From contig JAJEKV010000036.1 of NCBI GenBank assembly GCA_021234155.1, positions 10,555,426-10,619,425 of the forward strand: DNA of 64,000 nucleotides. The letters are read 5' to 3'. Below, piece after piece: positions 19,497 to 31,520 of this stretch. Every line of letters starts with the position of its first letter. Positions within the stretch are counted from its first letter, which is position 1. Under the pieces are notes generated by a model. It did no database searches. It saw only the letters and a program-made list of their open reading frames with translations, and was not told the origin of the DNA. The translations under genes were made by a program, and so were the position numbers. The stretch is from Isoetes taiwanensis. Its lineage: Eukaryota; Streptophyta; Lycopodiopsida; Isoetales; Isoetaceae.

Positions 19497-21164
19497 TGTG
19501 ACGTCCCCTACTGTGATATCACGCTCCCACCGTATACAAACAGAGTTCATCCCCATACCAGCTCCACACCGATACGTGGGCCCTCCACAATCATCGCACC
19601 TCGTGAACGAGTCCCAAAGGGAAGAGTGAAGGGGTCATTTTACCTCCCTCCTCGGGGCCTACCTAGTCTGCGAAGCGTAAACATACATATCAGTATACAA
19701 CATAAACACATACCCACCTCGAAGGGTGGGGCATCAACATCTGCATAGACAACGATCAGCATCCTACATAGGGGTCCTACCCAAGGCTCAGACTCGAAGG
19801 GATGACTGACGGCTTGGGTCTCCAGAGTTCATTGCAGACAGAATTCATGGCAATGGATTTGGCTGGCATAAGAACATGGCATTGGGTTGTCCACTCCATC
19901 CGCCCCTCCCCGTGCACACTGCGAGTAGGTGAAAGGTGTTGGGACTGGCTCGATCAGAAGCCGGGAGGCATAGCCCGAAAGGGGCTATTCCTGGGTTGCA
20001 TCTCCCCAGTTCCGATGGGGCAGGTAGGGATCGCTCCCTCCAGAGGTCTACATGCTGACCCAAGGTGACTAGAGGGCCACTGCCCTTATTCGACTGAACC
20101 CATTGGAAAGTGTACACCACTTCACGGGTGTCGAGCCCATGCCTTACCCACACTCAGTGGTAAGCCATTAGACCTAGTCACAATGATCCCCGGTAGGCCT
20201 TACACACCAGGGGGGTCGTTCAAGGGTCAGGACACGAACCTCCTTCTTAGCCAGTCTGGCCCCTTCACCCACAACCAGGTGTGGTTCTTGCACACAGGCC
20301 GAATCTATAGTGTGCTAGAGAGGCTAATCTAGGAGCATCTACTACCAAGCTCTAGGTCTCTACCCCCCTTCCCAATACAAGGAGTTCATAGAGATACATC
20401 ATCCATATACATCACCGAAGAACTAAGGAACAAGATCTAATCTATATCATAGAGTTAGGTTCTTTAGTTAGAGTCTGGTATCTAGAGATCTAGAGGGCTG
20501 CTATGGGCAATTTAATAGGCTAAACCTACTGATTTAATGACTAGAAGATGGTTTAGGCTATTTAAATTGACGAAATACCTGATCCTTGAGTTCCTCCTCC
20601 TGACCTGAGCTCAACATCCTGCTAACCTGTTCGAATCAAGGGAAACTAATGGGGCAATTCGCTCAGACAGAGTCTGGGAGGCGGTTTTGACCCCTGGGGC
20701 AGTCAAAACAGAGCTCTAAAACCCTAGAAACGAAAAATGGGCAAGTTAGGGTTTCCCTTCCTAAATAGACAAGGGGGGTGGTTAGGGTTTCCAATTATCC
20801 CCTTTAGGCATGTGGGATAATTGGGAATGGGCCCACTTGCCTTTAATGGCTAGGTGGCAACATGTGCCCACATGGAAAGGTGTGCCCACATTAATGTGCA
20901 CATTGGAAAGTGTGCACATTAATTGCACCTTGGGTATGGCCCACTTGGCATAAAGTGTCCACATGGGAAAATGTGCACCTAGATTAATCTGCACATGGTT
21001 AAATGTGCACATTAATGAATGCACACTCCTTGCAAGTTGCCCCCTAGGGGCTACCCGCCTGGCTATATCGCCGGTTACCGCGTCGAGTCGGCGCGGTACG
21101 CTGCGACGTGTGGCGAAAGATCTGATATCGCCCCGGGACCGTGATATCGAAATGAAACGCCACA
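19497..21164 (-). repeat. Probable 5' LTR of element 2
   Basis: The inner end is fixed by the primer site and begins TGTGACGTCC on the plus strand. The outer end is placed at CGCCACA because it gives a TG...CA repeat with imperfect terminal inverted repeats (TGTGACG against TGTGGCG), but no second LTR is available to prove it. The ~1.67 kb contains no gene. It has repeated gtgcacatta motifs at about 20850-21020. Confidence 0.55.
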
Positions 21165-21216
21165 TCGAGGGTCTTCTTGACTCGCGAGTCGAGAAAGCCC
21201 CCAGCGCTTCTTAGGG

Positions 21217-21830
21217 ATGCAGTTCAAATGCATTCCCCTGTGGTTAGTCGCAGAGGCCTCCACCCAGTCCGAGCCCCTCCCCTTCGCAATATTCGAGGAA
21301 GATGGTTCGAAGGAGAGTGGCTCAGACTGATTAGAGGCACCTGCGACTCAAAACAGGAGAATGCACTAAAGCTTGGGCGGGTCAAGGGCGGATATGGAGT
21401 AAGGTCTCCGCATAGCTGTGTGTGGGACTCGCGATGCAGTTCAAATGCATTCCCCTGTGGTTAGTCGCAGAGGCCTCTACCCAGTCCGAGCCCCTCCCCT
21501 TCGCAATACCCGAGGAAGATGGTTCGAAGGAGAGTGGCTCAGGCTGGGTAGAGGCACATGTGAACCGTAATAGGAGAATGCACGAGCTTGGGCAGGTCAA
21601 CTGCGGATGTGGATTAAGGTCTCCGCATTGCCTTCTCGACTCGCGAATCGAGAAAGCAGCCAGCGCGCCTTAATGATGCTTTCCCTGTGGTTAGTTGCAG
21701 AGGCCTCCACTCAGTCCGAGCCCCTCCCCTTCGCAATATTCGAGGAAGATGGTTCGAAGGAGAGTGGCTCTGACTAGGTCGAGGCACCTGCGACACACAT
21801 TGGAGAATGCACACAAAAGCGTTAGATGGC
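21217..21830. repeat. Three-unit tandem repeat with palindromic linkers
   Basis: Units start near 21217, 21434 and about 21673 (period 217-239). Each carries ccctgtggttagt, the cagaggcctc block, cagtccgagcccctcccc and gaggaagatggttcgaagg. Linkers contain self-complementary sequences such as CTCGACTCGCGAATCGAG. I see no coding function. Confidence 0.8.
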
Positions 21831-21900
21831 TATGGCATTCTCGACTCTCGGGTCGAGAAAAGACGTGTTGGTCATGCGAGGAGGCATTCGACTCATGAAG

Positions 21901-22026
21901 TCGAGAATCCCTCACCAACTAACACGCCAGGAAATACACTCCGCGCCAAATCGCCTCCGGAGAACTTCTCGAGGCGCAGAAAAGGGAGTGTACTTCCTGG
22001 CGTGTTGTCTGGGTGAGGGATTCTCG
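21901..22026. repeat. Strong hairpin (inverted repeat)
   Basis: The left arm starts TCGAGAATCCCTCACC and the right arm ends GGTGAGGGATTCTCGA. About 43-base arms match with only a few differences, around a ~40-base loop. It could be a small foldback element or the end of the adjacent tandem repeat family. Confidence 0.8.
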
Positions 22027-22404
22027 ACTCGAGAATCCAGGGTGTAGACTGCACCTTTCCTATAGGGGAGGATGCACTGTGAGTTAGAAAGCTCTGCGCA
22101 ATGAAATATAACCTGATGGATTGAATTAAGTATTAGAAATGCTCTGTGCAATGAAACATTCATAGTTGTTTCTTCTGTGTACATGCTTGCTATGCAATTT
22201 CTTTCATCCTTCTGTCTTTGGAGGATTCCTATTTCGGTTGCTTGTCCCTAATCTTAGTTATGCATAAATGGTATTCAATTAAACAATACAAACAAAGAAC
22301 TCGTAACTGGCTTTCCAAGAAAAACAAAACAGAAAACAGTGAAAAGAAGATGTGAAAAAGAGTGAAACAAAGAAGAAAACAGAGAACATAAGGAAAGAAC
22401 GTAC

Positions 22405-22688
22405 CTGGCAGATTTGCTGGAAGAAGAGGCAGCTTCCATGTCTGATTCCTTGCTTACACAGGCGCTTGCAAATCGAGAATAGGGATTTGTCGGGCTGGAA
22501 ATTGTATCAGGGGATAGTAGGATCCTCTAAATACTATAAAAGAAAGGTGTAAGTAAGAATACAGTAAAAAAAACTTACAGAAAAGAACCTCACTTTCTTC
22601 TTAGACAATAGCGGCCTTTGGAGGTCTCAATCTGCGCGAAAACCTCGGCGCTGGATGCGTCACGATCCGTCGACCAGGCGGCTGTCAT
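22405..22688 (-). CDS. Two-exon 5' part of an unrecognised plant gene
   Basis: ATG at 22688 opens exon 1, which ends before a GTGAGG donor (exon 22594-22688). Exon 2 starts after TTTCCAG and ends before GTACGT (22405-22494). Joining the two gives a continuous frame of about 61 codons beginning MTAAWSTDRD and ending in a serine-rich stretch (EAASSSSKSA). The leader is C/T-rich, as in plant 5' untranslated regions. The next exon is not found with confidence; an acceptor-like CACAG near 22180 is possible, but the downstream region is taken by the hairpin and tandem repeats, so the gene may be truncated. No family recognised. Splice sites are inferred from consensus only. Confidence 0.45.
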
Positions 22689-22867
22689 AAGATCAAGTCG
22701 CAGGAGTTCAATCGCCTAGCAAGAGTTCGAGAGTTCAAGAGAATAGAGGAGGACGAAGGACACGGGATTTTGAGAAAACAGGGGAGGATGAATCGGTCGG
22801 GGAGGGAAGAGAGTGCAGTTATTTCTGGCTGCACCCTCTAACCTCGTAAAAGTGCCATAATGAATGG

Positions 22868-22950
22868 CTCACACGTGCGGGCCATGCCATCCGTGACGTG
22901 GGTGTGCAGATTGCTGACGTGGCCAGCAGTCGCTGATGAAATGCCACGTG
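22868..22950. promoter_or_regulatory. CACGTG motifs between divergent candidate genes
   Basis: Two CACGTG (G-box) hexamers lie near 22870 and 22944, between the leader of the minus-strand gene and the plus-strand TATA box near 23200. G-boxes bind bZIP and bHLH factors in plants. Function here is inferred. Confidence 0.35.
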
Positions 22951-23198
22951 ACCACAATAAAATATTTTATGTGGAATAAGTTTTATATATTCGATGGTAA
23001 AATGTTATAGTTTTAATATTTTACGTTTTTAATGTATGGTTATGATAATTGACATATGGTTATATGTTTATATGGTTTATATTTAATATTATATGGTTAT
23101 AAGTTTATATGGTTATGATAATTGACATATGCCACGGTTCTATTGCGATAGCAATAGAACCGACATTCCTTGGATGGGGACGCCCTTCCTCGCCTCTC

Positions 23199-23208
23199 CT
23201 ATTTATAC
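23199..23208 (+). promoter_or_regulatory. Candidate TATA box and start of a T-rich leader
   Basis: CTATTTATAC is followed by a C/T-rich leader and, at about 23376, a GTACGT donor-like site. From there to about 26330 the plus strand is T-rich with no long ORF and ends at a CATTTAG acceptor-like site, so it could be one long intron. No coding first exon is seen. Confidence 0.35.
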
Positions 23209-23376
23209 TACATTTTTCTTTTTCGCTCATCGGCGTTCTCTTGAGCTCCTTTTCATTCTTTCCCTTTTGCCTCTACAAGTTTTCTATTCTCACCAATCAC
23301 CAAAGCCGTACTATCTCCTACCAGTTCCACATCTAGATTAGTGCATCGAATCAAATAGGTTAATCGGGTTGCAGGG

Positions 23377-24410
23377 TACGTTGGTGGCTCTGGATCTGTG
23401 GTCCTTTTGTCCTTTGCTATACACTAGTTTTCCAGTTTCGGGCTCTGCAACGGGTTGTGGTTGTTTTTCAAGATTCGTCTTCAGCGGTGAGTTTCTCTTT
23501 TTCTGTTTTTTCGGTTTGTTTTGGGTGCATCTGGTTGCTTTGTAGTTTCTGCATCGGGTTCTTTTCCTTCCTTGGCCGACCTGTTTTCAGTTTTTGTTTG
23601 GATCTGCTGCGTTTTGCTTCCTGCAGTTTTCCCCCTCCTTTTATGCATGCGATTTCCTGAGCTATTTTGTCTTGGCTCTGCCTTTTTCCGGAATGTTCTG
23701 GCAGGCAGGTTGAGCTTCGGCCTTTCCTTGCTAGCAAATCGTATAGCTCTTGTTCCATTCTTTCTTAAATCGATCTGTTGTCTGAGTTCCGATTTCCTCT
23801 CTATCATTTCGATTTTCCAGTTTCACGGAGTTTTTCTGGCTTGCATCGTGTCTCCATAGCCGGTTTTCTGTCAGGTTTGGTGTTGGCCGACTCTTGGCCG
23901 ACTCTGTTGCTTGTGGCTTTCCCATTCTAATCCGACCCTTGTTTCTCTTGTTTGCCCTATCCCTGTCTTGTTATCCCTATCGTTTTCTCTTGGCTCTCTT
24001 GGCAAACTCCTTGCCCTATCCCTATCGTTTCTTCCACGACCTTAGTCGCCGCCTCTGTCATAATATCTTCAGGGGATAGCGAGAGTTCGGTTCCCCTTAT
24101 TTTTCTTTAGGCTGCGATACCAGGTCCCTGTTGTCCACTTATAGTTTCTTGTTTTCGAATTGTTTCCTTGGTTCTTATTACATGTTGTCCTGTTTTACCG
24201 TGTTCTTCCTTGGCTTATCCATAAGGTCTGCATTTGTTCTCGTAGTAGTTTTTTGAACATTTACAATTGGGCTTTTATAACATCTTCATATGCTGGGGCA
24301 TGTAACTATAGCACAACTCATTTTTTCATATGGAAGTACTTTGCATTCGTTTATGCGGTTTGCGGCATCGATAGAGGATTAGGATAAGGAATTCTGGTTT
24401 CGTCTTGTTT
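23377..24410 (+). other. T-rich, intron-like stretch
   Basis: There is no supported gene. Short ORFs here arise from low-complexity T/C-rich sequence. It could be the first part of a long intron of the transcript suggested at 23200. Confidence 0.3.
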
Positions 24411-24500
24411 GAGAATAGAATAGAATAGAATAGGTTTTTAGCGTCCACGGAGACCAACTGGCCTATGGGACCCAAACAAAAAGAGAGCAAGTGGTAATGG
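24411..24500 (-). mobile_element. LINE 3'-end remnant with (TATTC)n tail
   Basis: The block gcgtccacggagacca and ctatgggaccca matches the 3' ends of the LINE copies at 46103 and 49234, in the same orientation. It ends in about four copies of TATTC (minus strand) instead of TTCC, which marks a 5'-truncated insertion with its own tail repeat. Confidence 0.7.
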
Positions 24501-26335
24501 TGCCGGCCATTTCCTTTGTTCATGGGACGCTGATGCTAGGTATCCAGTTTCAAGTTAATTAAATTGTTTTACTTTGGCCTAACGAGTTGGTCTTAGTGTG
24601 GTGGCTAGATTGCTCATGTTTTCACTCTCTCTGATTGCAAGGTTTGGTTCCCTCCAAGTTTCTCGACTTAATGTTTTCTTTCTGCTTTGGTTTTCTCCAC
24701 TGATATTGCGCATTGTATACTTGTGCTCCTTGGAAGATGTGCATGCTAAATTTCCTCGAGCTTTATTCATTTATAGATGCGCACACATGCTAAGCTTGTT
24801 TTTCATTTTCGATATTTCGCATGTCAGTGCTTTGGGATCTCCAAAGCATCCCTGTAAGATGATAATTTGGTGATTTGGTTCTTTCGTATGTGTAGTGACA
24901 TCATTGATGCCCCTTCTCTAGGTAAGTATAGTCTCGTGCCAACTTTTGCTTCATGAATAGTTTCTTTCTTACCAATGATATTGATGGTGTTTTAGAACAA
25001 TATGTTATTATATGTTGGGTTTTGTACCATAGATCCACATTTATTGCAACTTAATATAGACGAAATTTGCCGATTTCGCTTTATGATTTCCCGAAGTTAC
25101 GGATCCATTTTGCCGACTTCCCTTACCTACATTGTTCCATCGACTAGAGGCTCCCTCCCTTACCCCCTCCCTCTTTCTGTCTGATATCCACAGTTTGGTA
25201 TTTCCTTGTTGTGCCCATTCTATTTAATCCAATTGATCGACTGCCATCTTATTAGCCCCTTTGGATCCATTGGCTCATGTTGTTTCTTTTTCTCTTTTCA
25301 TTTAATTAGTTTTTCATAAATGCTCTCTCCCAGTCTCATTCAGCCATCTGTTCTGTTTTCGTTGTTTATTCTTGTTTACCACTTTCCTGCCGTGCTTTTT
25401 TGCTTCCTCTAGATTTGCCTTTGCATCTTGTCCCTTCATTCCTTTTCACTTCATTTTCTTCCTTGCCTCTTCATTCTTGTCATTCCATATAGTCTTCTGC
25501 TCTGCATATTAAATTCATTTGCTCTTGTGAGTCCATTTTTCTCTGTTTTTTCCACATATCTTTAGTTCCTTTCCTTTATCATCTGTTGTTCTCTTATGGG
25601 TCGTTCTTTGTGTTTGTCCTTTGGGTAGTTCTCGTTTAATTTTTGTTATTCTTTTTTCCGAGTTCGTTCTAGTTGTACTTTGCGCCATATGTTTTGTAGT
25701 GTTGGTTTCTCAGTTAATTCTTTGTTTGGTTCATTTTTGCTCATATTCTCTCGGTTCCTTTGCTCCATATTTTCTTAGTTTCATTTTTTCTCCTTGGTCT
25801 ATGTATAAATTCTTCCATCACCTTAATTACTTTTGCTTCATCTTAGTTCTTCTAGTCCTTTTTTGTCATGTCTCTCTCCTCACCTCTTCTTCGCATGGGT
25901 TCATTTGCTCCTTTGGTATCTATGCATGCCGAGGTTGAAGTTCAAATTTGTTCTTTCTGGTAGCGTGCTTGCGTTACTAATTCTAGGGGCATTTGCCCTG
26001 TCTCTTTCTTTTGGTCATCTCACCTCATAATTTAGTTCGTTTTTCATATTCCTCCGTGTTCCTTATTTTCTCTTTTTCCTTCGTTAAGCTCTTGAATTGC
26101 CTTAGGCTCGTTTCTCTGTGTATCCAGTGCTTCAGTTCCTTGTTTGTCCTTTTTTCGTCATTTGACCCCTTGATTGTCTTTGTCTTGTCTTGTCTTGTCT
26201 CCTTCGTTTCTCCTCTTGATTCGCCTTGGTTTTCTTTGCTCTGTTGGTGTCCATATACCCTTTTTTAATATTTTATTGTTTATTGGTTTGTAGTGTTCAT
26301 GGCTATATGGTTTTAATGTGTGCTCTTTCATTTAG
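24501..26335. other. T-rich stretch without a gene
   Basis: Strong T/C bias on the plus strand with short chance ORFs. It contains a small (CTTGT)n run near 26180. It ends at the CATTTAG acceptor-like site before the transposase-like remnant. Confidence 0.35.
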
Positions 26336-26339
26336 GGAG

Positions 26340-28130
26340 CATGTAAGATGAGCAAAATGGAGCCAAGGAAGCCCAGCACAGGACATTGCCCTAGGCTCCA
26401 ATGGAAGAAGATGGCCTGCTTATTGTTGCACCCGTGCTAATGAGACGGTCTTTGCAGAGGGCATCATAACTGCAGTTGATCCTTTTGATAGTGTGAATGA
26501 TGAAAGGCTGGGAGATGATCATCTTGGAGTTGGCATTGGGAAGCTTCTTATCCAAGTTGATACAATCATGTCCCAGGGAAGCTCTAGTGACTGCATTGTG
26601 TGCTCTGGGTTGTTGGAGTCCCAAACTCAGTTAAGATGGTCAATTAGATATATTACACACAAGAATGGTGAGAACCTGGAAGGCCCAATTGAACTACATA
26701 CCCCAAGGCCCACCCCAGGCAATATGGAAGATTTGGTGGTGGATGAGCATCCTTTGATCACAAGGAAGAGGCGCTACATTTTTCATAAAAGGAAGAGGCG
26801 CTACATTTTTTGAGGCTTTGATAGACGATCAACCGCTCTGTTACCAAAGGCAGATAAAAGAGCTCACATCCAAGGTGTTGAAAGAATCAAGGAGGACTTG
26901 GGATGATTTCCCCTTACTTGAGAAACAATTGCCAGAGGAGCTATGTGTTCAATTGGACAACTTGGAAAGAAAACAAGAATAGATGGATGTCTGGGGCAAT
27001 GTCATACTTGACAGCAGTGGGAGTATTTAAGGTTGTGAAAGTGGGGTTCATGATGGTTGGGCAGGAACTTTCTCTACTAAGCTCAAGAGAGAAAACGTGA
27101 CTAGTCTCCCTGAACTAATGGATATGTTTGAGAGCTGCATTGACCCCAACCCAATGGCTTTCTTGATGGATGAGGTTGCAGATTGGAAATCATTTGTCGA
27201 GGGATACTTGCTAGATGGTAAGGATCAGTTGACAGGACACACAAAGCCACTTTAGTTCAAGTTTTGGGTTAGGGATGGAATACCGATCATGCAATATAAG
27301 TGGAGACCAGGTGACAAGTTGTGGATGCCTGTACAAGGAATCGAGTTGTGGCAACGGGGGGCTACAGGTGAAGTTCTTATTCCTAGAGGGCAGCCAAAAC
27401 CAATTCCTCCCTTCAAGATTGTTAAAGACTCTAGCAGTGAAGGGCATCAAGGATTATATAACGTACTGGGATGATGTTCGAAATGGAAAGCACACCTCCA
27501 TTCTGAAGAAAAATCACATGGACTCCCTAATCAATTATTGGGAGAAAGTTGTGACATAAACAGAACAGCCATGTGGGGGAGAGCTAAGAGACGGGTTCTT
27601 ACCAGAGTCCAGATGGGAAGATTCTCATGGAGCAAGCACATCTATGAAAGTTGACTTGGATCCTAACAATGGTTCCAAGTGGTTTGTGGGAAGTAAGGCC
27701 TCAAAGCCGAAGTGGTTTGATCTTCCTAAGTGGGATCCCTTTGAGGACATCAAGGAAGGATACTTTGTGCTAGTAAGGCCTGACGATGAGGATTGTCCAA
27801 TATAGTTAGGGGAGTGGCACTCTCTGATGTAACCACCACCATGACTGATGGAGAGGAGTTGCAACCTGGATTCCAAATTCAATATTGGGAGCCCATTGGA
27901 AGACACAAGAAGGGCAACTTGAAGAAGCAATACACCGACTGCTGGGAGAAGAAGTAGAGGGCAAATCATGCGGATCCTCAAAGGAGGAAATTGGTGGAGT
28001 GTGTGGTATGGTCATATCCAACTTGTCACATTTCAAAGGACAAGACATATAAGATCCCAAAAAAGGAGATGGACAAAGCCACGAGCAATCTCCATGCTAT
28101 AGCATTGTATGAGGGTAGATAATATTGAGA
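26340..28130 (+). pseudogene. DUF7869-type transposase-like gene, decayed
   Basis: Plus-strand frames carry CVQLDN ... KNKN-like sequence near 26950 and VGFMMVGQE near 27045. These correspond to the QLDNCSGQNKNR and GFxMVGHTHEDIDALF signatures of a family of uncharacterised plant and animal proteins (DUF7869). Downstream are FKFWVRDGIPIMQYKWRPGD, a KWFDLPKWDPFEDI block and GFQIQYWEPIG, suggesting the C-terminal region of the same protein. Stops and frame changes occur roughly every 100-150 bases, including TAG at 27254 and 27956. Two other fragments of the family lie at 42.1-42.8 and 47.6-47.95 kb. Family assignment is from memory of motifs. Confidence 0.5.
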
Positions 28131-28439
28131 AGCTTGAAAACTTTCTCAACTCGTGGTTTGTAAAATTTATGAGGAAAACAAGTTACCCAGTTCTTTGTGT
28201 GTGATGTGTAATTCTATTCAAGCATTCAATTCAGAATTTTTTTTTTTGTATGGTATGAGTCCCATTTTCAATCTGAGTCCCAAACGTCGAGATCTGACCC
28301 ACTTTAATTAAATGTGACTTATATACAAGCACATTGTGTAACTAGTAGTGGTTATTCAAAATATTATTAACCCATTTAGTGATATTAACTTATTATAATG
28401 GTTTTATGTAAAAACTATTGTAAAAAACCAATAATGATT

Positions 28440-29560
28440 ATTTTTTGGGGGCCTTGTGCCGGTATAACAAAAGCACGTTTCACTAAAGGCTTGCAACATC
28501 TCATAGGCAAGGCTGTAAATTTAAATGGCATGCAGGCGGAACCGCTAAAGTGGGTTGGACCACAAATTGCCCCAGTTCTTACTAGTCCATTCAACTCTAG
28601 AAGGCTTTCCCTTCAGTATACTGGTTTCAATATATAAGGCAGGTGATCCTCGCTGCCCTATCAACGACTGCACAATCATGGTCAGCTCAATGTTGGCAAA
28701 ACTATTGGCTAGAATTTTTGAACAGCAATTGATGGTATGAGTAGAGAACCGCATTTTCGCACTGTGTGCCTCGATAGAGGACACCAGAAACAAACAACAG
28801 GAGTTGTATTGCTGCTTTGTAAACACGCTTTTGACATGATCCCTAGGGAGAAGCTCAAATGTCACCATTAGGAAGAGTTATCAACAGTAATGTTGGAGTC
28901 CACTAAGGGTTGCTCACCATATCATTCAATAACTGATATATGCAGATGACTTGGACCTCTTAGTTCATACCCCAGCAAGTATATAGCAGCATTTTGATGC
29001 ATTGGATACTTCCTGCTAGGCCATTGAAATGCACATAAACCGAGGTGCTGCTTGTGTCGTCGTCGAAGCAACAAAGACAGTCGTGTTTCACTTACCAAGG
29101 TCAAATTGTGGAAGTAGTGCAAACATACAAAGTGGCCTTTATTATTACCACATATTGGAATACTTGTATTAGACCACGGGTGATAGCCAGCTGGAAGGCT
29201 CTCTATAAAGCGATGCTTCTATATGGAGTGAAAGTATGGGGGCCAATGATATCATTTCCACTTGGGAGGTGGATACTGAAAGCCTTTCTGACTCAAACAC
29301 TTGGACTCAAGTCCACGGTCCCATATCAAATTCTTCTGCAAGGACTACGTCCTATGTCAAATTCTTCTGCAAGAGGTCGGGTTCCTACATCTTCAAAGAG
29401 GTGCTCCACATAAAATACTGTGAAAAAGTGGTAAACATGGGAGACTCATGCCTTTGAAACCTCGCTTATAATGGGTCCACAATGCCTTAAAGTCTGCTGG
29501 AAGAAGAAGCGAGCCATTTGGTTCTCCAGATAGAATGTAAAGGAACAAAGGTGCATACAT
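28440..29560 (+). pseudogene. LINE reverse transcriptase fragment, plus strand
   Basis: Frames give GKAVNLNGMQAEPLKW, then SIYKAGDPRCPINDCTIMV and the catalytic LIYADDLDLLVHTP (YADD at about 28938-28949). These are the RT motifs of the same LINE family found on the minus strand at 36.4-52.4 kb. Many stops are present, and no endonuclease or 3' tail is recognised. It appears truncated at both ends. Confidence 0.75.
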
Positions 29561-29720
29561 GTGCACAAGGATCACAATTGCCTGAAACAGTATCTAGACA
29601 CATGTTTCCTAAGTAAGCTTTGGAATAACAATGCTTTGGAGATGGTAAAGACATTGCACTAAAAAAATCAGATTAATCCTACATTTTCTAGCGGTCCATA
29701 GCGGTACCTGTTAACAAATT
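29561..29720. other. Short AT-rich stretch, nothing recognised
   Basis: No ORF or repeat supported. Confidence 0.3.
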
Positions 29721-29721
29721 T

Positions 29722-29860
29722 ATTAATACGAATATGGTAGCTCGGGCGTGTGGTCTTGGACATTAGTCTTGGTGGACTAGCATGAGTGTCTAAGTTTGGC
29801 AAATTATTGGCAAGGCAAGTCAATAAAGGCAACCTATGATCTATACTTTTTGTTGCAGGA
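29722..29860 (+). repeat. Degenerate LTR-like repeat, left copy
   Basis: It shares ggtagctcggg, tggtcttgga, tagtcttggtggact and catgagtgtctaagttt with 30746-30870. The left end is decayed (TTAATACG instead of TGATACG). Confidence 0.55.
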
Positions 29861-30745
29861 AACATATATGAATTTATTAGATACAGATGATTCGGAATAA
29901 GCAGTGGGAATTAAGCCTATTCTACTTTATCAATCCATTTTGTTTTGCCAAAATGGCTCTAAAGCCTAATCAAAACTGACAATCCATCTCTTTGGCCAGG
30001 ATGGATCTCTGATTCAACTCTTCCTATATGTACGGTGGACAAATCTATTTTTATCCAAACTGATTCCAAAGCCTGAACAATGTAAACTGCATCTTTACGT
30101 GTCCCATTGTCTCTAGTTGCTGGTGATTAAAGTTTGCTTATCAGTAATTGTGGTTAAAAAGTAGAGGATAGAGAACCTGTTAAAAGTTATGGAGTGGTTA
30201 AAGCCACTAGAGAAATTGTAGGTTAAATTTTATGATTTTAATGCTCCCTTTTGATGGTTGTTCATGCCATTAATATCTGCATAATATTATGGTTGGTGCC
30301 ATATGTATTTGATATTAATGGATGACAATGAAAATTTTAGATTGATATCTAAATATCTGAGCAGTAGTTAGTGCTACTGGTTGAGGTTAGTGCTTCAACA
30401 AAAACCCACTATTCTTTCTTAAATCTTACCATTCTTATAATTTAGAAGTCTACTTTTTAGTTACCATGATAATTGTCGTTCCAATCCTTAGCTTATTATG
30501 ATTGCAGTAAATAGCTGGTGCTATTTATGAGATCATAATCCTAGCCTTTGGACCCTGAAATAGATTGACTTGGTGCTCATGTACAATTGGATTGAGTTGG
30601 TGCTCATAAACATATGAATTGAGTTGATGCTCATGTACAAATGGATGGAATGAGTTGGTGCTCATATGACACAAATTGAGTTGGTGCTCAACATGTGGTT
30701 GACGAATACAATTGAGGTCAACTGCTTCCCAGAAAGGGAGGAATT
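29861..30745 (+). other. Interior of degenerate LTR pair
   Basis: About 880 bases with no coding capacity. Near the right end, ttgagttggtgctca recurs four to five times (30540-30690), followed by the purine tract AGAAAGGGAGGAA just before the right repeat. That suggests a plus-strand, non-autonomous or deleted retroelement. Confidence 0.45.
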
Positions 30746-30940
30746 GATACGAACATGGTAGCTCGGGGGTTTGGTCTTGGATGTTAGTCTTGGTGGACTG
30801 GCATGAGTGTCTAAGTTTAGCAAATTATTGGCAAGGCAACGCAATAAGGGCAACCTATGGTCTATATTTAACTATAATGCTAAAAAGGCTTGCTAAATAA
30901 AAAAGGCTAAAGTTGTAGTAGAGATTTATAAATAGAAGTT
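30746..30940 (+). repeat. Degenerate LTR-like repeat, right copy with TATA box
   Basis: It starts TGATACGAACATGG next to a polypurine tract and contains TTTATAAATAG near 30924, as in plant copia LTRs. Its right end is not defined; the repeat may run farther right. Confidence 0.5.
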
Positions 30941-31520
30941 GAACTTCAATTACATATATCTATGCAACCAGAGATCGGATTTGGGCAATTTTTACTTCTT
31001 TGGAACCATCTCAGAGTCTAGTTTTTGGTTGGGTAGCATTTCATCTAGTTCATCCGAATGAGAGAGGTATGGCCGAAAGAGTGACAGGGGATCAAAGAAG
31101 ACTGCTAGCTCGAGGGAGAAGCTACTAATGGAAGCTGATTGATTGTCCAACCTTGCCATAATTTTGCCAGTTCTTAGCATTGATTGATCCGGTTGGGGGG
31201 TGACCTACCATGAATTGGTTATTGTATTGGATCTCTCTCTAGTTTTGATGAACTGGAGTTTGATTACAGAAGCTATTGGTGTAACTTCTAACACAAGGTT
31301 CTTAAGCTGGTTTTGGCAAGCATCTCAAGTTAATTGAGTAAGCTGTGTTTATTTGCTTTTCACATTGCAAAAGAGGTATTTGTCTCTGCTAACAGTTTCG
31401 TTTGTGGATAATATAGCAATTCTAGATGGTTTGTAGTTTGTGTCACCTTGTTTTATCTGACAAAGTGTCGTAATATGGCTTTGGAGATCCATAATATGGT
31501 CTAATCCATAACAATTTAAA

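Larger units (their letters stand above)
11802..21164 (-). mobile_element. Chromodomain gypsy element carrying a histone H3-like gene (element 2)
   Basis: Reading right to left: probable 5' LTR, perfect 12-base Met-tRNA primer site, H3-like gene, second accessory gene, Gag fused to RNase H, integrase with chromodomain. The accessory genes lie upstream of gag, which is unusual. Protease and RT are absent, and the integrase and second gene have stops, so this copy is non-autonomous. No left LTR or target duplication was found. The element may be truncated, or its 3' LTR may have been lost or displaced when element 1 inserted. Placing the accessory genes inside the element rests on their lying between the primer site and gag on the same strand. 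Confidence 0.7.

Noticed and set aside
23457-23925. Several 60-110-codon ORFs on both strands
   Set aside because: Arise from T/C-rich low-complexity sequence with no stops by composition; no domains or consistent frame.
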